DNA of 24,826 bases from Nitrospira sp. (GCA_020697375.1 JAJFBJ010000090.1:1-24826); one strand, 5' to 3'; shown: positions 5,593 through 12,391, counted from the stretch's first letter. The notes: generated from the letters alone by a model not told the origin. A program made the numbers and translations.

Positions 5593-6762
5593 ATGATGAG
5601 ACAGCAGCAGACAGGTCCCAGACATCACCGAGGCGCTGGTTCGGTCTTTACCGCATTTGCAGCCGCAGCCATGCTCGCCGGATTTGGTGGTTATGCCGGG
5701 GCGGAACACGCGGGACTCAGCAGCGCGGGAGGATCAGTGATTGATCCTGCAATCGAACCCTACACGAATCACAACGGAACGAATGGCAAGCTTAGCATTG
5801 CCGGCTCAGACACCATGAGACCGTTGATCGCGAAGCTATCCGCCCAATTTATGAGCCTGCACCCAGGGGTGGAGATCGCGGTCGAAGGAACCGGGTCGGG
5901 TGCGGCAATTCGTGAGTTCCAATTGGGCATCTCTCTTCAGCGCCGTGGCGACAAGGTGCGAGGAAGGGGTACGGCAGGCTCGAATCAGGTGGAATTGTTG
6001 GCCTCCTCCCGCCAGCTGACCGAAGAAGAACAGCAGGGGTTTGTGTCCCACCATGGGTATCGAGCGCTTGAAGTGCCCATTGCGATGGACGCCGTCGCAA
6101 TCTACGTGCACAAAGATAATCCAGTGCAGCATCTGACCTTGAAACAGATTGACGGTATCTTTGGAAAAGATCGTAAGCGTGGGGAAGCCGCCATTCAGAG
6201 GTGGGGCCAGGCTGGACTACAGGATTCGGCTCTGGCGCAACAACCGATTCATCTGTACGGCCGGGACAAGCGGTCCGGCACCAGGGAATTCTTCAAGCAT
6301 GTCGCCCTTAAGGACGGAGAATTGTTAGGGACTGTCTTGGAGCAGCCAGGCTCTGCCTCCGAGGTCATCGCCATCGCTCAGGACCCTCTGGCAATCGGCT
6401 ATGCGGGGGCCGGGTTCCATGTATCCGCTGTGCGCCAAGTTCCGATCGCCACAAGTTCAGAACAAGACGCTATACTGCCATCGATGGATTCCGTCATCAC
6501 CGGCACTTATCCCTTGGGACGGTCTTTGTATCTCTACGCGAAGAAAAACCCGAAAGATAATTTGAAACCGATCGTGGCCGAGTTCCTTGCGTTCGTGAAT
6601 AGCAGACAGGGTCAAGAGACGGTCTCACGAGCGAACTTTTATCCGCTGACCGGTGTTCAGATCGCAAAAAACCGGCAGGAATTAGGTCTCCAGAAGGGGA
6701 TAATGGCCGCAGCGCCTACCATGAACCAGGACCTTCAATTTGCTGAACAGGTGAGTCGCTAA
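5593..6762 (+). CDS. PstS-like periplasmic phosphate-binding protein (copy 2)
   Basis: This 389-residue product is a paralogue of the protein at 213-1328. A signal peptide (AAAAMLAGFGGYAGA, cleavage near AEH) is followed by GKLSIAGSDTMRPLIAKL (first anion-binding loop), EGTGSGAAIREF (second loop), MDAVAIYVHKDNPVQ and the hallmark YGRDKRSGTREFF. Late motifs TYPLGRSLYLY and SRQGQETVSRANFYPL are shared with copy 1. The ATG at 5593 has GGAGG six bases upstream; a second ATG follows immediately. It has its own Pho-type promoter and an intrinsic terminator at 6798-6834, so it looks monocistronic. Compared with copy 1 it carries an Arg/Gly-rich insert (RRGDKVRGRGTAGS) between the second loop and the next strand. 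As no permease genes are adjacent, it could supply a distant Pst system, scavenge phosphate under arsenate stress, or act in sensing. Confidence 0.9.
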   Translation: MMRQQQTGPRHHRGAGSVFTAFAAAAMLAGFGGYAGAEHAGLSSAGGSVIDPAIEPYTNHNGTNGKLSIAGSDTMRPLIAKLSAQFMSLHPGVEIAVEGTGSGAAIREFQLGISLQRRGDKVRGRGTAGSNQVELLASSRQLTEEEQQGFVSHHGYRALEVPIAMDAVAIYVHKDNPVQHLTLKQIDGIFGKDRKRGEAAIQRWGQAGLQDSALAQQPIHLYGRDKRSGTREFFKHVALKDGELLGTVLEQPGSASEVIAIAQDPLAIGYAGAGFHVSAVRQVPIATSSEQDAILPSMDSVITGTYPLGRSLYLYAKKNPKDNLKPIVAEFLAFVNSRQGQETVSRANFYPLTGVQIAKNRQELGLQKGIMAAAPTMNQDLQFAEQVSR

Positions 6763-6797
6763 AGGGCTGTTTTGACCGGGTCGATGGCGTCCGGAAT

Positions 6798-6834
6798 GGA
6801 GAGCGTTCTTGTACTAACAGGACGCTCTCCTTTT
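6798..6834 (+). terminator. Intrinsic terminator after pstS-like gene 2
   Basis: An 11-base-pair stem (6798-6808 with 6820-6830, GGAGAGCG/CGCTCTCC core, one G-T pair) closes an 11-base loop and is followed by TTTT. It separates pstS copy 2 from the lipoprotein gene. Confidence 0.75.
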
Positions 6835-6937
6835 CCGTTCATGTCTGCTAGCATGCCGTCCTTCAATTCCGGGGAAACCCATTCGCATGAACATATCACG
6901 ACCCTCGGCGTACGAGGTATTCAACGGAGATGAATCG

Positions 6938-7633
6938 ATGAAAAGCGCACTCGTCCGTGTCCTGTTCTGTTTTTCTGTTGTTGCCCTGGTCGCTCAGTCA
7001 GGATGCAGCAGCCCGCCACCGCCTCGAACATCTTACCAGGACCCCATTACCTCCATTCGACTCTACGTCGATGACCGTGCCGACGCCGTGCACAGCCATC
7101 CCGCCCAGGTCACCGTAGGTCAGATGACTCAAGTGCTAAATGGTATCCGTGTCGTTCCACGAAAGGGATTCATCGGCTCATTGATCACGGGGGAGACTCA
7201 GGCGAATCCCGCGTTCTCTTCCACTGAAGTCAAAGTCTTGGCGCCTGGGCTAAGCCGTGCGCTGGGCGAAGCTACGCCACAAGAGTTGGTCACTTTTTAC
7301 CGTCGTTTTTCCGATGCGAGCGTTGGTCTAGCAATCACCTCCGGCGGCATGTTCGTACAAGAGAACCAGCTGCTCGTGGTACTGGCAAACAACCGGAACC
7401 TCCCAACCGAGGGCATGAACCAGAATATGGTTGCAGACTTCGATCCGGTCGATAGCCCTCTCATTCCCATCTCCCGTACAAGCTTCCGCGTGGAGTTCAC
7501 GCCGCCCATGGCGGTCGTGCCGAAGGACCAGCGCTGGGATTGGCATTACATCGATGAAGGACGGATACTAGCCATCGACCTGCAGCAGCTCAATCATGAC
7601 ATGGAATCCGCGCCGGCAGCCTCCAAGCCCTAA
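6938..7633 (+). CDS. Putative lipoprotein of unknown function
   Basis: This 231-residue product starts at the ATG at 6938, which has GGAG eight bases upstream and begins a short lipoprotein signal peptide. Residues 1-22 are basic then hydrophobic, with a lipobox-like QSG-Cys23. An upstream in-frame ATG at 6887 would bury that signal peptide. After the Cys comes a Pro-rich linker (SSPPPPRT), then a globular domain beginning ITSIRLYVDDR, with FRVEFTPPM near the end and a Pro/Ala-rich tail. I do not recognise the family. A degenerate copy lies at 5121-5374. The gene follows the pstS copy 2 terminator without an obvious Pho box of its own; the decayed copy has the Pho box instead. Membrane anchoring is well supported, function is not. 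Confidence 0.75.
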   Translation: MKSALVRVLFCFSVVALVAQSGCSSPPPPRTSYQDPITSIRLYVDDRADAVHSHPAQVTVGQMTQVLNGIRVVPRKGFIGSLITGETQANPAFSSTEVKVLAPGLSRALGEATPQELVTFYRRFSDASVGLAITSGGMFVQENQLLVVLANNRNLPTEGMNQNMVADFDPVDSPLIPISRTSFRVEFTPPMAVVPKDQRWDWHYIDEGRILAIDLQQLNHDMESAPAASKP

Positions 7634-7726
7634 ACACATATTTTGTCTGCTTACCGACCGGGAAATCTCCGACGAACATCACCGGCTCATTCGCTCACCC
7701 TCGGCCTCTAACCGAAGAGACTTCAT

Positions 7727-7885
7727 ATGACCGCTGCTGTTGTACCGCATGCAACGGCGGCTCTTCCGGTTCTGTCAGACGAATAACACACGAGCGACGA
7801 AACCGAGCGGCTCATTGCCCAAAGATACGCCGACATTCGCTTTGTGCAGGAGACAACTTCTTCGTCTACCCAATGTTTGTATTAG
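7727..7885 (+). pseudogene. Possible remnant reading frame in the 7634-8040 gap
   Basis: The gap between the lipoprotein and the porin (about 400 bases) contains no convincing gene. One frame from ATG 7727 gives MTAAVVPHATAALPVLSDE, a TAA at 7784-7786, then 32 further in-frame codons including SDETERLIAQRYADIRFVQE before TAG at 7883. The second part looks helical and protein-like. A similar string (TDREISDEHHRLI) can be read just upstream in another frame. This resembles a decayed coding segment, but there is no ribosome-binding site and no family match. It could be chance. Confidence 0.22.
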
Positions 7886-7971
7886 GATGATAACACTTTA
7901 AGAAAGAATGCCAATCGCTTGATTGACAGAAGCAGAGAAAGGAGGAAAGACAACTGTGAATCATACTTGAT

Positions 7972-8024
7972 GGAAAAGAACGGCGGGGAGTCTAAAGCCT
8001 AGAGAGTAAGCGCAGACTCCCCGC
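7972..8024 (-). terminator. Intrinsic terminator of the porin gene
   Basis: A perfect 11-base-pair inverted repeat (7983-7993 and 8014-8024, GCGGGGAGTCT and its complement) encloses a 20-base loop just downstream of the porin stop. On the minus strand the stem is followed by CGTTCTTTTCC, a modest T-rich run. Confidence 0.65.
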
Positions 8025-8040
8025 AATAAATAAGATGATC

Positions 8041-9552
8041 CTAGTTCCAGAACCATTGCGCTTGGAACCGCAATTGTGAGGCGTCAAAGTCGGACTGTGC
8101 GCGATTCAAAACCAAGGTGCTATTCAAACCATCCTTGAACACGTAGTCTGCCGTAAAACGCCAGTGGGTATCTGGCTCCCACACTAAGCCGAAATTCCAG
8201 GTCCGGGATTGTCCATCCGGAGCCCCAGTCAATGATTTGAAACCGCCATAATATTCACCGTAACGAACATAGGGCGTCAACATGCCGACATCGGAATAGC
8301 GCCAGGTGTAATAACCTTGGACGTAACCGCCGACAACATTGCTCTCCTCGATAAAGTTCGTTTGGCCATTCCGTTTTGGACCGCGGCCGACTGTGAACTC
8401 CGCCAAAACTCCCCAGGGTTGGGGAGGAGTCCAGACGTAGGCGGTGACACGTTGGTCCTTGACATCGCATCCGCCCTCTGAGGTCAACGGACTGATACAC
8501 ATGGCTGCACTGGCCACGTTGGGCTGACTGGCTCCCTGCACGGAAAACACCCCGTGATAAGCCAGGACACCGGTTTCGAGTAATCTGCCGTTCTTAAACT
8601 GGAACGGATAGGCTACCTTAGCTCCGATATGTTTGTCTTTGTTGAGTTCCAACCGATTCCTTGTCTGGCCATTGTAGACCATGATACCGAACATTCCGTA
8701 GTCGCCAGGCCCATTGTGGTAAGCAGCCAGCTGTGCAAAGCGTTCTTGTACAAGTTTCGGACTCCAGTAATAGGCGATGCCCAAATCTCGTTCTCCAGGC
8801 GCCCCGCTCTGCACGGATTCGTGCCGGTCCATTTCCTGCCGGTTGGTACTTGATCGATAGGTGTCGAACGCATTGGGGACACGATGGAGACCCCATCGGA
8901 TCCGATGCACTCTGTCTTTGGTCAGATAGAAATCCGAGTAAGCGTCGATGATTTCTCTGTTCGACAATTCTTGCTGTCCGCCTTCCAGCGCGAACTGTGT
9001 GAAAAATGCCACCCGTTCAGACACCTGGCCTTGAAAGACGAGCCGGAGCCGTCTCGCATAGAATTCGTTACCCTGTTGATCACCGAAGCTATCGTTCAGA
9101 GGTAGATCGAACAGCCTACTAGTGGCTCCGGTGTTGTAGCGAAATTGCATGTACCCGTTCATACGAATCCGCTCATACCAGCGGGGGTTACCGGCCATTT
9201 GCAATTCGGCCGACTGTTCAAAAATGCGGCGTTCTTCTTCGGCTTTGAGACGAATCCAGTCTTCCTGAGTAATCACACCTTTCTCAAGTAGCAGACCTTC
9301 GAGAGAGGTGCTTTCGATCGATAACCGCTGCCCTGACGTTTCTCGCTCGGTACTCATCGCGGTCGGGATGACTGCTGGAGCGCTCTCAGTGGAGTTGGTT
9401 AACGGAGTCGCCTGAGAAGGTCCCTGAGCCGACAGCCTTGGCGCAGGTTCTCCCGAACCTGCCGATGTCTGCAGCGGCAATGTCAGGAGAGTTCCTCCGA
9501 TGCAAAGCGCCACCGCAGACCATTTCAAAACACACCGCGCGACGTATTCCAT
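8041..9552 (-). CDS. Phosphate-selective porin (OprO/OprP type)
   Basis: This 503-residue outer-membrane protein likely forms a trimeric beta-barrel channel for phosphate or other anions. The start at 9552 is set by AGGAGG close upstream and by the signal peptide it opens (MEYVARCVLKWSAVALCIGG). A longer frame to 9690 has no such support. The N-terminal periplasmic part includes a helical stretch (LLEKGVITQEDWIRLKAEEE) as in this family. The barrel begins near NGYMQFRYNT and shows FYARRLRLVFQGQ, IRWGLHRVPN and many alternating amphipathic strands. It ends LRFQAQWFWN with the aromatic C-terminus expected of barrel proteins. A Pho-type promoter with four half-sites precedes it, in a region shared divergently with the response regulator. 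Family is confident; anion selectivity is inferred from family and regulation. Confidence 0.85.
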   Translation of the reverse strand: MEYVARCVLKWSAVALCIGGTLLTLPLQTSAGSGEPAPRLSAQGPSQATPLTNSTESAPAVIPTAMSTERETSGQRLSIESTSLEGLLLEKGVITQEDWIRLKAEEERRIFEQSAELQMAGNPRWYERIRMNGYMQFRYNTGATSRLFDLPLNDSFGDQQGNEFYARRLRLVFQGQVSERVAFFTQFALEGGQQELSNREIIDAYSDFYLTKDRVHRIRWGLHRVPNAFDTYRSSTNRQEMDRHESVQSGAPGERDLGIAYYWSPKLVQERFAQLAAYHNGPGDYGMFGIMVYNGQTRNRLELNKDKHIGAKVAYPFQFKNGRLLETGVLAYHGVFSVQGASQPNVASAAMCISPLTSEGGCDVKDQRVTAYVWTPPQPWGVLAEFTVGRGPKRNGQTNFIEESNVVGGYVQGYYTWRYSDVGMLTPYVRYGEYYGGFKSLTGAPDGQSRTWNFGLVWEPDTHWRFTADYVFKDGLNSTLVLNRAQSDFDASQLRFQAQWFWN

Positions 9553-9696
9553 GCACTCCTCCTCGTTGTGTGATGCTGATGACCTTCCATTATGCAACTC
9601 GCAATCGAGCTGATCGGCTGTTCGCCGTTGTCGGCCTAAACAAACTGTGCTCTCACAACATTCGAAACCATGTAGATCGGTCGATTTCACGCGGGA

Positions 9697-9752
9697 AGTA
9701 TCTAACCGTTCAGTGACGTAGCGATCACAGACTTATTAAAACTCTGTAAACG
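9697..9752 (-). promoter_or_regulatory. Pho-box-type promoter of the porin
   Basis: Minus-strand 7-mers at an 11-base period: CGTTTAC (9752-9746), TTTTAAT (9741-9735), CTGTGAT (9730-9724) and ACGTCAC (9719-9713). Then come ten bases and GATACT (9702-9697). The third and fourth repeats are close to the E. coli PhoB half-site CTGTCAT/C, linking the local motif to the classical one. Confidence 0.75.
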
Positions 9753-9782
9753 AAATGCAGCGATGGTCGCGTGGGAGAGAAA

Positions 9783-9838
9783 AGTTACGCGGCTGTAACG
9801 AGGGGATAACGAGTCAACAATACCTGATCTCTACGTTG
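9783..9838 (+). promoter_or_regulatory. Pho-box-type promoter of the PhoB-like regulator
   Basis: Plus-strand 7-mers at an 11-base period: AAGTTAC (9783-9789), CTGTAAC (9794-9800), GGATAAC (9805-9811) and CAACAAT (9816-9822). Then come ten bases and TACGTT (9833-9838). It lies back to back with the porin promoter and implies autoregulation of the regulator. Confidence 0.72.
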
Positions 9839-9866
9839 TGACATCCGATCCGGAGGGCTCAGACCC

Positions 9867-10559
9867 ATGATACAGTCGACGATTTCCATCGTGTTTGTTA
9901 CGACGGACAATGCCGGGGCTTACAATTTAGAAAAGGTGCTGAAGTCCAACGGCTACAGGCTCATGGTGGCGGAGACGCTTTCACGGGCATTGATCGAAAT
10001 TCGACGAGTCGCTCCGGCGATCATTCTATTGGACCGACAGCTGCTTGCGAAGGAAGGAATACGCCGCAACCAGCTTCCTCCGGCCATCCCGATCATTGTC
10101 TTACAGCCGTTCGAGGAGTCATGCGGCCCGGACGATTGCGTTTCAGAACTCGATGCAGGATTCGACCAAATCGTTTCCTCCCTCCGCTACCGCGAGCTGA
10201 TCGCGCATGTCCGGGCCATTCTTCGTCGGCACCATATGGAATTGGCCGGTCCGTCTCAGTTGCGCGTCGCCGGGCTTGCAATGGACATCGCCCGCCATGA
10301 AGTAACGATTGCAGGAGCGGTCGTCGAATTGACGCCGAAAGAGTTTCAGATACTCCACCACTTCCTGCTGTCCCCCGGCGTCGTCTCGTCCAGGCAAGAA
10401 CTGCTCAACCGGATTTGGGGCGAGGACTACGCCCTCGAAAAGCATGCGCTGAATGTCTACATTCATTCGTTGCGACAGAAGATCGAGTCCGATCCATCCA
10501 AACCGGCCTTGATTGTCACGATTCGAGGGATCGGCTACAAACTGCAAGCGTCGCAATGA
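9867..10559 (+). CDS. PhoB/OmpR-family response regulator with degenerate receiver
   Basis: This 230-residue protein has a receiver-like domain (1-115) and a clear OmpR/PhoB winged helix (about 130-228: LTPKEFQILHHFLLSPG, SRQELLNRIWGED, NVYIHSLRQKIE, IVTIRGIGYKL). The receiver keeps the phospho-acceptor-like Asp56 in IILLDRQL. However, the acidic pair usually found after the first strand is replaced (VFVTTDNA), the conserved Thr/Ser position reads IVLQP, and the switch Lys of the usual KPF motif is absent (SSLRYREL). It may therefore be weakly or not phosphorylated. GGAGG lies nine to ten bases before the ATG. It is preceded by a Pho-type promoter and followed by a second, broken regulator whose presumed start overlaps this stop (ATGA at 10556). 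It is the best local candidate to bind the nine repeat sites, though that is inference. Confidence 0.88.
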   Translation: MIQSTISIVFVTTDNAGAYNLEKVLKSNGYRLMVAETLSRALIEIRRVAPAIILLDRQLLAKEGIRRNQLPPAIPIIVLQPFEESCGPDDCVSELDAGFDQIVSSLRYRELIAHVRAILRRHHMELAGPSQLRVAGLAMDIARHEVTIAGAVVELTPKEFQILHHFLLSPGVVSSRQELLNRIWGEDYALEKHALNVYIHSLRQKIESDPSKPALIVTIRGIGYKLQASQ

Positions 10560-11271
10560 TTCGTGCAGATCATCGAAGACGAACCGCTCCGTGCGCAGCT
10601 ATTGGAGCAATACCTGCGCCGAGCCGGCTATCGGACCAATGTGGCGGGAGACGGGCTGATAGGCTTATCCGATGTGGCCCGGCTCAATCCTTCCGTGTTG
10701 TTGCTGGATCTTATGTTGCCAGGGCTCAACGGGCCGGAAGTCTGCCGGCGCATCAGGGGATACGTCTGCCACTCGACACATCCCCCATCATGATGATCAG
10801 CGCATTAGGCAGTGAAGAAGACAGGATTTCCGGCATCGAGATGGAAGGTGATGGTTACCTCACAAATCCATTCAGCCCACGAGAAGTCGTTTCACGCGTC
10901 GGATCACTTCTCCGGCGGACTCAGCATGCTCTGGGGAACGGCTTCGCAGCAGAAGACAATGGGCGCTCCATCGAAGAACATTGCATGATGGTTACACTGT
11001 CTGGAAACCGGTTGACCATCTCTCACACGGAGTGGCATCTCCTTCAATTCCTGAGCAGGAGGCTGGGACAGATCGTTTCAGTCGAAGAACTGGCGAGCCT
11101 CATTTGGACAGATGACCAGTTCCTGCGGTACCGCGAGTTGGACGCACAATTCGCAAACTGAAGAGCAAGCTTGAAAATGCTTCTTCCGGATCGATCGAAA
11201 TCGTCGGGACTGTCGGTAGCCGCTACCGGTCACACATGCCAGCGCCAAGGCTCTTCGCCGATACCCCATGA
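10556..11271 (+). pseudogene. Second OmpR-family response regulator, frameshifted
   Basis: Two frames together spell a complete response regulator. From 10563 comes QIIEDEPLRAQLLEQYLRRA, then SVLLLDLMLPGLNGPEVCRRI, ending prematurely at 10793. The receiver continues in another frame from about 10760: SPIMMISALGSEEDRISG, LTNPFSPREVVSRVG. A DNA-binding domain follows (HTEWHLLQFLSRRLGQIVSVEEL) and stops at 11161. The last strands are in a third frame from about 11149: IRKLKSKLENASSGSIEIVG, SRYRSHMP, stop 11269-11271. So at least two frameshifts are needed. A third near the start is likely, because the ATGA overlapping the previous stop (10556) is out of frame with QIIEDE. The switch Lys is Asn (LTNPF). 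Neighbouring genes are intact, which favours true decay, but assembly errors cannot be excluded. Confidence 0.82.
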
Positions 11272-11516
11272 CGGAATGACCCGTTCTAGAAATCCTTTCT
11301 TAGGATGTCTGGGTTCATACTGTCGGCATTGCGCTCCTCGTGGCTTTCGTCACGTCGGCGACTGAAGAACGACGATAGGATTCCTCAGCTGGAATGATAT
11401 GTCTCACGATCATTCACCAAGGGTCTAGCCCTGACAACTTTTACACCGACCTAACACTCGCTTTGATAGGCCGTAACGTTCCCAGGCTACGCTGGAAAGT
11501 GTGGTGTTAAAAAAAG
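11268..11516 (+). other. Possible remnant of a sensor-kinase N-terminus
   Basis: An ATG at 11268 overlaps the regulator pseudogene's stop as ATGA, the usual coupling to a sensor kinase. The frame is broken by several stops (11277, 11301 region and later) but still reads VHTVGIALLVAFVTSATEE, a membrane-helix-like stretch such as begins many histidine kinases. It ends at TAA near 11514. No kinase motifs remain. Calling this a kinase remnant is inference from position. The rest of 11272-11627 holds a Pho-type promoter and a hairpin. Confidence 0.25.
11438..11493 (+). promoter_or_regulatory. Orphan Pho-box-type promoter
   Basis: Plus-strand 7-mers at an 11-base period: CTTTTAC (11438-11444), ACCTAAC (11449-11455), GCTTTGA (11460-11466) and CCGTAAC (11471-11477). 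Then come ten bases and TACGCT (11488-11493). No convincing gene follows on this strand; transcription would run into the 3' end of the CBS gene in antisense. Confidence 0.6.
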
Positions 11517-11554
11517 CCGACTGCACTGGCTCTAGGTTGAAAGCTACAAACGGT

Positions 11555-11599
11555 CCGACTCCCTTTCTGTGACAATGTTCAGATCACAGGAGGAGTCGG
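11555..11599. other. Imperfect hairpin containing a Shine-Dalgarno-like run
   Basis: CCGACTCC (11555-11562) pairs with GGAGTCGG (11592-11599), and inside it CTGTGA (11567-11572) pairs with TCACAG (11584-11589). On the plus strand AGGAGG (11588-11593) is partly buried in the 3' arm. There is no T-tract on either side, so a terminator is less likely than an RNA structure or operator. Confidence 0.4.
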
Positions 11600-11602
11600 G
11601 TT

Positions 11603-11704
11603 GTGGCCGAAGGGTACGAGAGGATCCTTAGAATTCATCGACGGCAACCGGCTGCAGTAAGTCGCGAACCGATAACACCCCGACGATCGCCCCGCTCTTC
11701 ATGA
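11603..11704 (+). CDS. Possible 33-residue ORF, antisense to the CBS gene end
   Basis: A GTG at 11603 lies nine bases after AGGAGG (11588-11593) and opens MAEGYERILRIHRRQPAAV, stopping at 11704 after 33 residues that become Arg/Pro/Ser-rich. The first eleven residues look like an ordinary protein start; the rest looks like antisense of the CBS gene. It is downstream of the orphan Pho-type promoter. It could be a truncated gene start, a small protein, or chance. Confidence 0.2.
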   Translation: MAEGYERILRIHRRQPAAVSREPITPRRSPRSS

Positions 11705-12011
11705 CGGCGAGATGCCTGGTCCCATGCAACTGCATGAGATCGGCAGCCTCTGTGATGGCACGGCGCTCGTCGATCCCGATGACCGGCGTGCTCATGATGG
11801 ATTCCACCGGAACGAAGTAAGCCTGTTTGCTTTCTCCCACGACCTTCCTGACGATATCCGGCTCCGTCACGATTCCCACGAGTTGCGCGTTCAATTCCAC
11901 AAACACGCTGCCGACTTTGCATTCGCTCATCATCCTCGCGGCCTTGTCCACCGACGTCCCGGCAGGCACTTTCACAAGATCCCGCGTCATCAGTTGGCTG
12001 ATCGTCACCAT
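11628..12011 (-). CDS. Tandem CBS-domain protein
   Basis: This 127-residue stand-alone protein is made of two CBS motifs: about 8-60 (MTRDLVKVPAGTSVDKAARMM, VGSVFVELNAQLVGIVTEPDIV) and 72-122 (IMSTPVIGIDERRAITEAADLM, TRHLAVMKSGAIVGVLSVRDLL). Such pairs form a Bateman module that binds adenine nucleotides or related ligands and regulates partner proteins. GGAGG lies seven bases before the ATG. A small membrane protein (12088-12285) lies just upstream on the same strand with 76 bases between them. Both are behind a Pho-type promoter, so this module may adjust a phosphate-stress process to energy status. Ligand and partner are unknown. Confidence 0.88.
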   Translation of the reverse strand: MVTISQLMTRDLVKVPAGTSVDKAARMMSECKVGSVFVELNAQLVGIVTEPDIVRKVVGESKQAYFVPVESIMSTPVIGIDERRAITEAADLMQLHGTRHLAVMKSGAIVGVLSVRDLLQPVAVDEF

Positions 12012-12087
12012 CTGTCGCCTCCAATTGTTAAATCGTACAACCGCAGCTTCTCAGTATGGGATTCCATTGACCGTAAGATCCGGCTCT

Positions 12088-12285
12088 TTACCTTGTGACC
12101 CACAATGCATGGCCTGTACCGATCTTCATCACGGGTGCACAGGAGCCATCTGTCCGGCGAATGCGTAGCAACGGGTAGACCTCCTTTCTGTTCATTCCAA
12201 TGAGGGTTCGAATGGCATACAAGAGGGGCGTGCAAGCGAGGATCATCATCACCAATCCTGTCATGAGGCCGGTCGGTTTCATCAT
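12088..12285 (-). CDS. Small single-pass membrane protein
   Basis: This 65-residue product starts at 12285, where AAGGAG precedes the ATG by nine bases. An in-frame ATG at 12303 overlaps that ribosome-binding site and is less likely. It has one hydrophobic helix (about residues 6-28, TGLVMMILACTPLLYAIRTLIG) and a basic cytoplasmic-type tail (YPLLRIRRTDGSCAPVMK). I do not recognise a family. It is the first gene behind the Pho-type promoter at 12336-12391 and is likely co-transcribed with the CBS protein. Confidence 0.5.
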   Translation of the reverse strand: MMKPTGLMTGLVMMILACTPLLYAIRTLIGMNRKEVYPLLRIRRTDGSCAPVMKIGTGHALWVTR

Positions 12286-12335
12286 GCTCGAACACTCCTT
12301 CATTCGAAAGTTCAGGATTCCGTTTATCCTTCTCC

Positions 12336-12391
12336 AAACTAGCGCGCAACGGTTCCATCGCCGTCACGAACCGGTAAATTGTGCGTTACGG
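12336..12391 (-). promoter_or_regulatory. Pho-box-type promoter of the small membrane protein/CBS pair
   Basis: Minus-strand 7-mers at an 11-base period: CCGTAAC (12391-12385), AATTTAC (12380-12374), TCGTGAC (12369-12363) and ATGGAAC (12358-12352). Then come ten bases and TAGTTT (12341-12336). Confidence 0.68.

Noticed and set aside
10415..11161. 248-codon plus-strand frame overlapping the first regulator
   Set aside because: Its first half is an out-of-frame reading of both regulators; only its last part is true protein, belonging to the frameshifted second regulator. It is described as part of that pseudogene.
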